A model generated the notes under the pieces. That model ran no database searches and had not been told where the DNA came from. It worked only from the letters and a program-made list of their open reading frames with translations. The translations under genes and the position numbers were made by a program. Of a DNA stretch of 64,000 nt, positions 60,829-64,000 are shown piece after piece. The first letter of the stretch is position 1; each line of letters starts with the position of its first letter. The DNA comes from Qipengyuania mesophila (GTDB lineage Bacteria; Pseudomonadota; Alphaproteobacteria; Sphingomonadales; Sphingomonadaceae): positions 434,001 through 498,000 of the forward strand of contig NZ_JAIGNU010000002.1 in NCBI RefSeq assembly GCF_019711655.1. Direction: 5' to 3'.

Positions 60829-61232
60829 TTGCTACACCCGGGCTCGCTGAATGTGACTTAGGCGCGGGAGCCCTCAAACGGCATCGAACCGGCCTCTGGC
60901 TTCTTTCCGTGGCCGTGCTGTCGCTTTCAGACACATTGCCGCTCGTTGTGCTGGGATTTTTCGGTCTCGGTGCGTCGCAGTCCGGCTATCAGATGGGCAC
61001 GCAGACCATCGTACTCGAATTCGGTGACCGCGACGACATGCCGATGCGCATAGCTGCCGCGACGACCGCGGAGGCGATCACGGCGACGCTCGGACCGCTC
61101 GTCGGTGGCTTCGTCGCCGAAGCCATTGGCTTGCCGTGGGTGTTCGGGGCGACGGGCGTGCTTCTGGTGGCCGCATTGGTCTTGCTGCTCGGCCTCGTTC
61201 GGGAACCACGGGCCGTCGTCAGCACTCGTTAG
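60801..61232 (+). pseudogene. C-terminal fragment of an MFS transporter
   Basis: This frame encodes three or four hydrophobic helices (LWLLSVAVLSLSDTLPLVVL, TEAITATLGPLVGGFVAEAI in part, VFGATGVLLVAALVLLLGLV) and a charged loop (EFGDRDDMPMRIAA), matching the last TM helices of a 12-TM transporter of the MFS type. The N-terminal eight helices are missing. Its start is not real. Confidence 0.6.
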
Positions 61233-61379
61233 ACTTCGCGCTTCCTGACTTCACTTCCTTCCGAGTGTTTCGGTTAAACGACCAAAATGGGGCCGATAGC
61301 GGACGGTCTGCTGTCAGCCGAATTTCTGAACGAGCTGCCATTGAGGTAGCCAGTTGAGGTCTGCGCTCCGCAATCGCCA

Positions 61380-61604
61380 TCACCACGTTCGAGTGCAAGT
61401 AGTGCTTTTGCCTGATGCTATCTGACGCAGGTGCATTGTGCTCATTATCGGCATATCGGCGAGCCCAATAACGACACGATCGTGGCGCATCGCGGCAACT
61501 ACACCCGCGGCGATCGATGTTCCCATGCCCTTTGAGGCATTGGCATTTACGACTTCTTCCCAACCGCCCGGTACGCGGACAGACGAGACTCTTTCGTGCA
61601 GCAA
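61380..61604 (-). pseudogene. Fragment of MobA/MocA-like nucleotidyltransferase
   Basis: The minus-strand frame reads GWEEVVNANASKGMGTSIAA and later HDRVVIGLADMPIMS, which correspond to the middle of the molybdenum cofactor cytidylyl/guanylyl-transferase family (a G-M-G-S-S-I-A-A-G motif followed by the LADMP motif with the metal-binding Asp). The N-terminal Gly-rich nucleotide loop and the C-terminus are absent. It is a remnant. Confidence 0.55.
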
Positions 61605-61669
61605 AGACGCGGACGAAGTTCACAGAAAACACTGCACCCACACTCGCTTCTCAACTAGCCGGGTCGGCA

Positions 61670-62113
61670 TCAGCGATGATTTAGTTGTTCGCCTCCACTC
61701 GTGATATCCTGGGATGTGCACAGAATGGAGACCACTTGACCTGTCTGCGCGCAAAGAGGGCGCAGGTTCACGGCCCATAGGCGCCGAGAGCCTTTTGCGG
61801 TCGGGCACTCGGCTTCGAAATTCACCACACCTCCCTGAACCGCATCGTAGAAGTGCTCCTTGACGAGGGTGAGCAAAGCACTTGGCCATAGGTCCCACCA
61901 GAATTTTCCAATGACCCAACCCAGTTGGTCAATTTCCATTGCGTTCAGGCCGTTGCAGTTCATGAATTCCAGATGGCCATCCACGCTGAAAATTTTTATG
62001 CAGTCCTTGGATTGAGCAAGCATTGCAATCGCCAGTTCGCTGCCGCTTAGCCCGACGGCCTCGACGGTCGAGATTGCTCTGGAATCGATGGAATTGTGGG
62101 ACATCGCGGTCAT
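61670..62113 (-). CDS. PAS-domain protein
   Basis: This 147-residue protein contains one PAS fold (about residues 28-130), with LAQSKDCIKIFSVDGHLEFM and a later SILCTSQDITSGG, the usual end of a PAS domain. It has no kinase or output domain, so it could be a partner or competitor of a larger sensor. The start is uncertain: ATG at 62113 begins just before the PAS region and is chosen here, while the frame is open to 62311 with no good ribosome binding site anywhere. It is divergent from the FixJ-type regulator. Confidence 0.55.
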   Translation of the reverse strand: MTAMSHNSIDSRAISTVEAVGLSGSELAIAMLAQSKDCIKIFSVDGHLEFMNCNGLNAMEIDQLGWVIGKFWWDLWPSALLTLVKEHFYDAVQGGVVNFEAECPTAKGSRRLWAVNLRPLCAQTGQVVSILCTSQDITSGGEQLNHR

Positions 62114-62474
62114 AAGTTGGTACCTGGAATTTGGCGAGCTCGTAAAAGCCGTCAGTGCTCCCGCTTCTGTAAGGTGGAAATAACTTAGTGGTGTGAACGC
62201 GGCGCGACGAGATTCTACGCAGTTTGCCGAGGTTGCGATGATGCAATTGGCCATGTCTTTTGGGAATGTGAGAGGTGTCTTACTCGCCTGGTGAGTGGGC
62301 TTCGATCCCATGCATCGATTGAACCAAACCCTTGGCCGAGAGGCGGCTTGAGTGTGTCTCTGCAGCAGAGGCCAGGATCAGGCATGCATTTCAGAATTTT
62401 AGAAATGCAGGAAAAGGATATGGAAATAAGATGTGCGCCAAGATAACCTTTCCTACAGGGCGATCAAAGAAGGT

Positions 62475-63116
62475 ATGATGGCAAAGCCTGGTTCAAGCAC
62501 TGAAGCGCGAAAATCGATCTACTTGATCGACGACGATCCGATGTTTCGAAGGTGGCTTCATGGTGAGCTCACCGATTTCGAATTGACTGTCTGGCCTTTT
62601 GGCTCTGCGGCTGACTTCCTCGAATACGCTCCCACTGCGGCTCCAGCACCGATTATTATCGATCTTCGCATGCCCGAAATGGATGGGCTGCAGCTTCTCC
62701 AAGAGCTCCGTAAACGAGGAATCGGCTGGCCGGTTCTCATATCGACCGCGCATGCCGATATCCGAGCTGCGGTTTCAGCTATGCAATTGGGGGCTGTCGA
62801 TTTTCTCGAAAAGCCCTTTGCGATTAAAGCCCTGCTGGATCTCGTCGAAGTGGCGTTCGATTCCATGGGCGATCAAACCTCGGCGTTAGAGAAAGAACTA
62901 ATCGCCTTTAGAAACCTGTCTCGCCTCACCAATCGCGAGCGAGAAGTTGCCATCCACCTCAGCCATGGCCTTTCGAACAAGGAGGTGGCGCGCCAATTCG
63001 AGATCAGCCCGAGAACTGTGGAGGCTCACAGAAGTTCGATATTTTCCAAACTTGAAATCAAGAGCATAGCAGAGCTCGTACGAATGCTTTTTGCGGCAAA
63101 TGTAGTGAAACCCTAG
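62475..63116 (+). CDS. FixJ/NarL-type response regulator
   Basis: This 213-residue regulator has a receiver domain with the acidic cluster DDD at residues 19-21, phospho-acceptor D63 in IIIDLRMPEMDGLQ, and conserved Lys in FLEKPFAIKAL. A LuxR-type HTH follows (LTNREREVAIHLSHGLSNKE, ISPRTVEAHRSSIFSKLEI). The start at 62475 follows AAAGAAGG. It matches the FixJ family, which works with a sensor kinase. The MASE1 protein downstream may be its sensor; the promoter region lies between it and the PAS gene. Confidence 0.9.
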   Translation: MMAKPGSSTEARKSIYLIDDDPMFRRWLHGELTDFELTVWPFGSAADFLEYAPTAAPAPIIIDLRMPEMDGLQLLQELRKRGIGWPVLISTAHADIRAAVSAMQLGAVDFLEKPFAIKALLDLVEVAFDSMGDQTSALEKELIAFRNLSRLTNREREVAIHLSHGLSNKEVARQFEISPRTVEAHRSSIFSKLEIKSIAELVRMLFAANVVKP

Positions 63117-63307
63117 ATTATTTTGGCAAACCTCGAAGAAATATGGTGAGATCGGGTGGAAAGGTCGGGTTTGCGTGTCGCTAGAGATGTCAATTTCGAT
63201 TGCCACAGAATTTGCGCGAGGAGCTGGCTAGAGGAACGTTCTCGGTACCTGAGATCTCTATTTAGCCATAGGCATTCCGTAAATCTTTCTTCTAAGGCAG
63301 GCTGGGC

Positions 63308-64000
63308 ATGAGTTTTTTGCGTCGACGGGAGATCGCCTTCATTCTGGCAGTGACTGCCTTGTTCGGCGGCCTTGCCTATCTCGGTATCTCAGTCAGTCGC
63401 GAGAATGGGCGAGTGGCATTGCTGTGGATGCCCAACGCGATTGCCGCCGCCTGGCTGCTTCGCGCGCGGTGGGCTTCGAGCGGCCCCCTTATTGCTTCCT
63501 GTGCTCTGATGAATATCGCCGTGAACCGGTTTGTCGGAGATTCTTGGCTAATAGCGATTGGCCTCTCGGGCGCCAATGCCTTGGAAATTGCCTTAGTTGT
63601 CTGGATCATTCGAAAGCAAGTCCAGCGTCGTCTGGATATGAGCGAAATCTCCGATCAGGTTTGGCTTCTCGTGGCCTCGCTGATCGCATGTTTCGGGTCC
63701 GCAACTATGGCAAGTTTCGTTCTGGCAGGAGGTGAAGGGGCTTTTGCGATTAGAGATTGGACGAAATGGGCACTAGCGGATGGTCTTAGTCTTCTGGTGC
63801 TGCTTCCTGTTCTATTGGTCGGGGCCGATATTTGGGGGGCTCGAAAGAGTTTCACGCGGAAATTTGTGACGGAATGGCTTGTCATGATCGCGGTGGTAGC
63901 CACCGGCAGCACTATCGTCTTCGCGCAAAGCTCTTATCCGTTTCTCTTTCTCGTTACGTCACTGATCATATACGCGGCGTTCAGAACAGGCCTCGCAGGA
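63308..64000 (+). CDS. MASE1-domain membrane sensor (3' truncated by window)
   Basis: The frame starts ATG at 63308 and stays open to the end of the window (231 residues so far). It has at least six hydrophobic helices: RREIAFILAVTALFGGLAYL, VALLWMPNAIAAAWLLRARW, GPLIASCALMNIAVNR, and later ones. The LLWMPNAIAAAWLL helix matches the core of MASE1, the membrane sensory domain of histidine kinases and diguanylate cyclases. The output domain lies beyond the window. It is 191 bp downstream of the FixJ-type regulator and may be its sensor. Confidence 0.75.
   Translation, partial: MSFLRRREIAFILAVTALFGGLAYLGISVSRENGRVALLWMPNAIAAAWLLRARWASSGPLIASCALMNIAVNRFVGDSWLIAIGLSGANALEIALVVWIIRKQVQRRLDMSEISDQVWLLVASLIACFGSATMASFVLAGGEGAFAIRDWTKWALADGLSLLVLLPVLLVGADIWGARKSFTRKFVTEWLVMIAVVATGSTIVFAQSSYPFLFLVTSLIIYAAFRTGLAG

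Noticed and set aside
61219..61641. 140-residue minus-strand frame over the MobA-like fragment
   Set aside because: It reads in a different frame from the recognisable motifs and has no domain.
19862..64000. Direct repeat of the tRNA-Val 3' end as an attR site
   Set aside because: No copy of the terminal bases of the tRNA was found by eye within the window, so no island end is called.
1..64000. CRISPR arrays and complete insertion sequences
   Set aside because: No regularly spaced repeats and no transposase gene with terminal inverted repeats were found by reading both strands.

Overview
The window looks like a chromosomal segment of an alphaproteobacterium of the Sphingomonadales, most likely Erythrobacteraceae or a close relative. 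The basis is high GC, many TonB-dependent receptors with a terminal Phe, CusA/CzcA-type metal exporters, a FecI/FecR/STN-receptor set, a DUF3297 protein, SPOR-domain proteins beside a ParA, and sphingomonad-style codon use. This is judged from family recognition and not from a database search.

Layout. Positions 1-19861 are ordinary core chromosome: the end of a TonB receptor, a CPA1 antiporter, trigger factor with a long Lys/Ala tail, tRNA-Leu(UAG), Der GTPase, a bfd/bfr iron-storage pair under a Fur-like palindrome, a ParA/RHH/SPOR group, pyrB with a catalytically dead pyrC', sppA and tRNA-Val(CAC). Directly after tRNA-Val the gene content becomes accessory. An excisionase-like HTH protein is followed by DmeF and short CDF metal exporters, a czcCBA operon (20.0-28.7 kb), and a second RND tripartite pump divergent from a PepSY protein and an OmpR/HK pair (29.1-37.3 kb).

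Positions 38676-49010 hold ten closely packed co-directional genes: a small outer-membrane protein, an ECF sigma factor, FecR anti-sigma, an STN-type TonB receptor, a DUF2334 deacetylase, two GT4 glycosyltransferases, a UPF0104-like membrane protein, a DUF2141 secreted protein and a single LptF/LptG-type permease. This looks like a surface-signal-controlled machine for building and exporting a glycolipid or glycan, and it is the strongest candidate for an undescribed system here.

Positions 49.3-60.3 kb are mobile-element-like. There is a HUH (rolling-circle type) Rep-like protein, five minus-strand genes including two different 3'-5' exonucleases, separated by hairpin terminators, and a three-gene plus-strand operon of unknown function that includes a ParA/TraL-like protein with a broken P-loop. 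Two more orphan genes are arranged divergently. Positions 60.4-61.6 kb contain fragments of decayed catabolic genes. The window ends in a signalling cluster: a PAS protein, a FixJ-type regulator and a MASE1 membrane sensor cut by the window edge.
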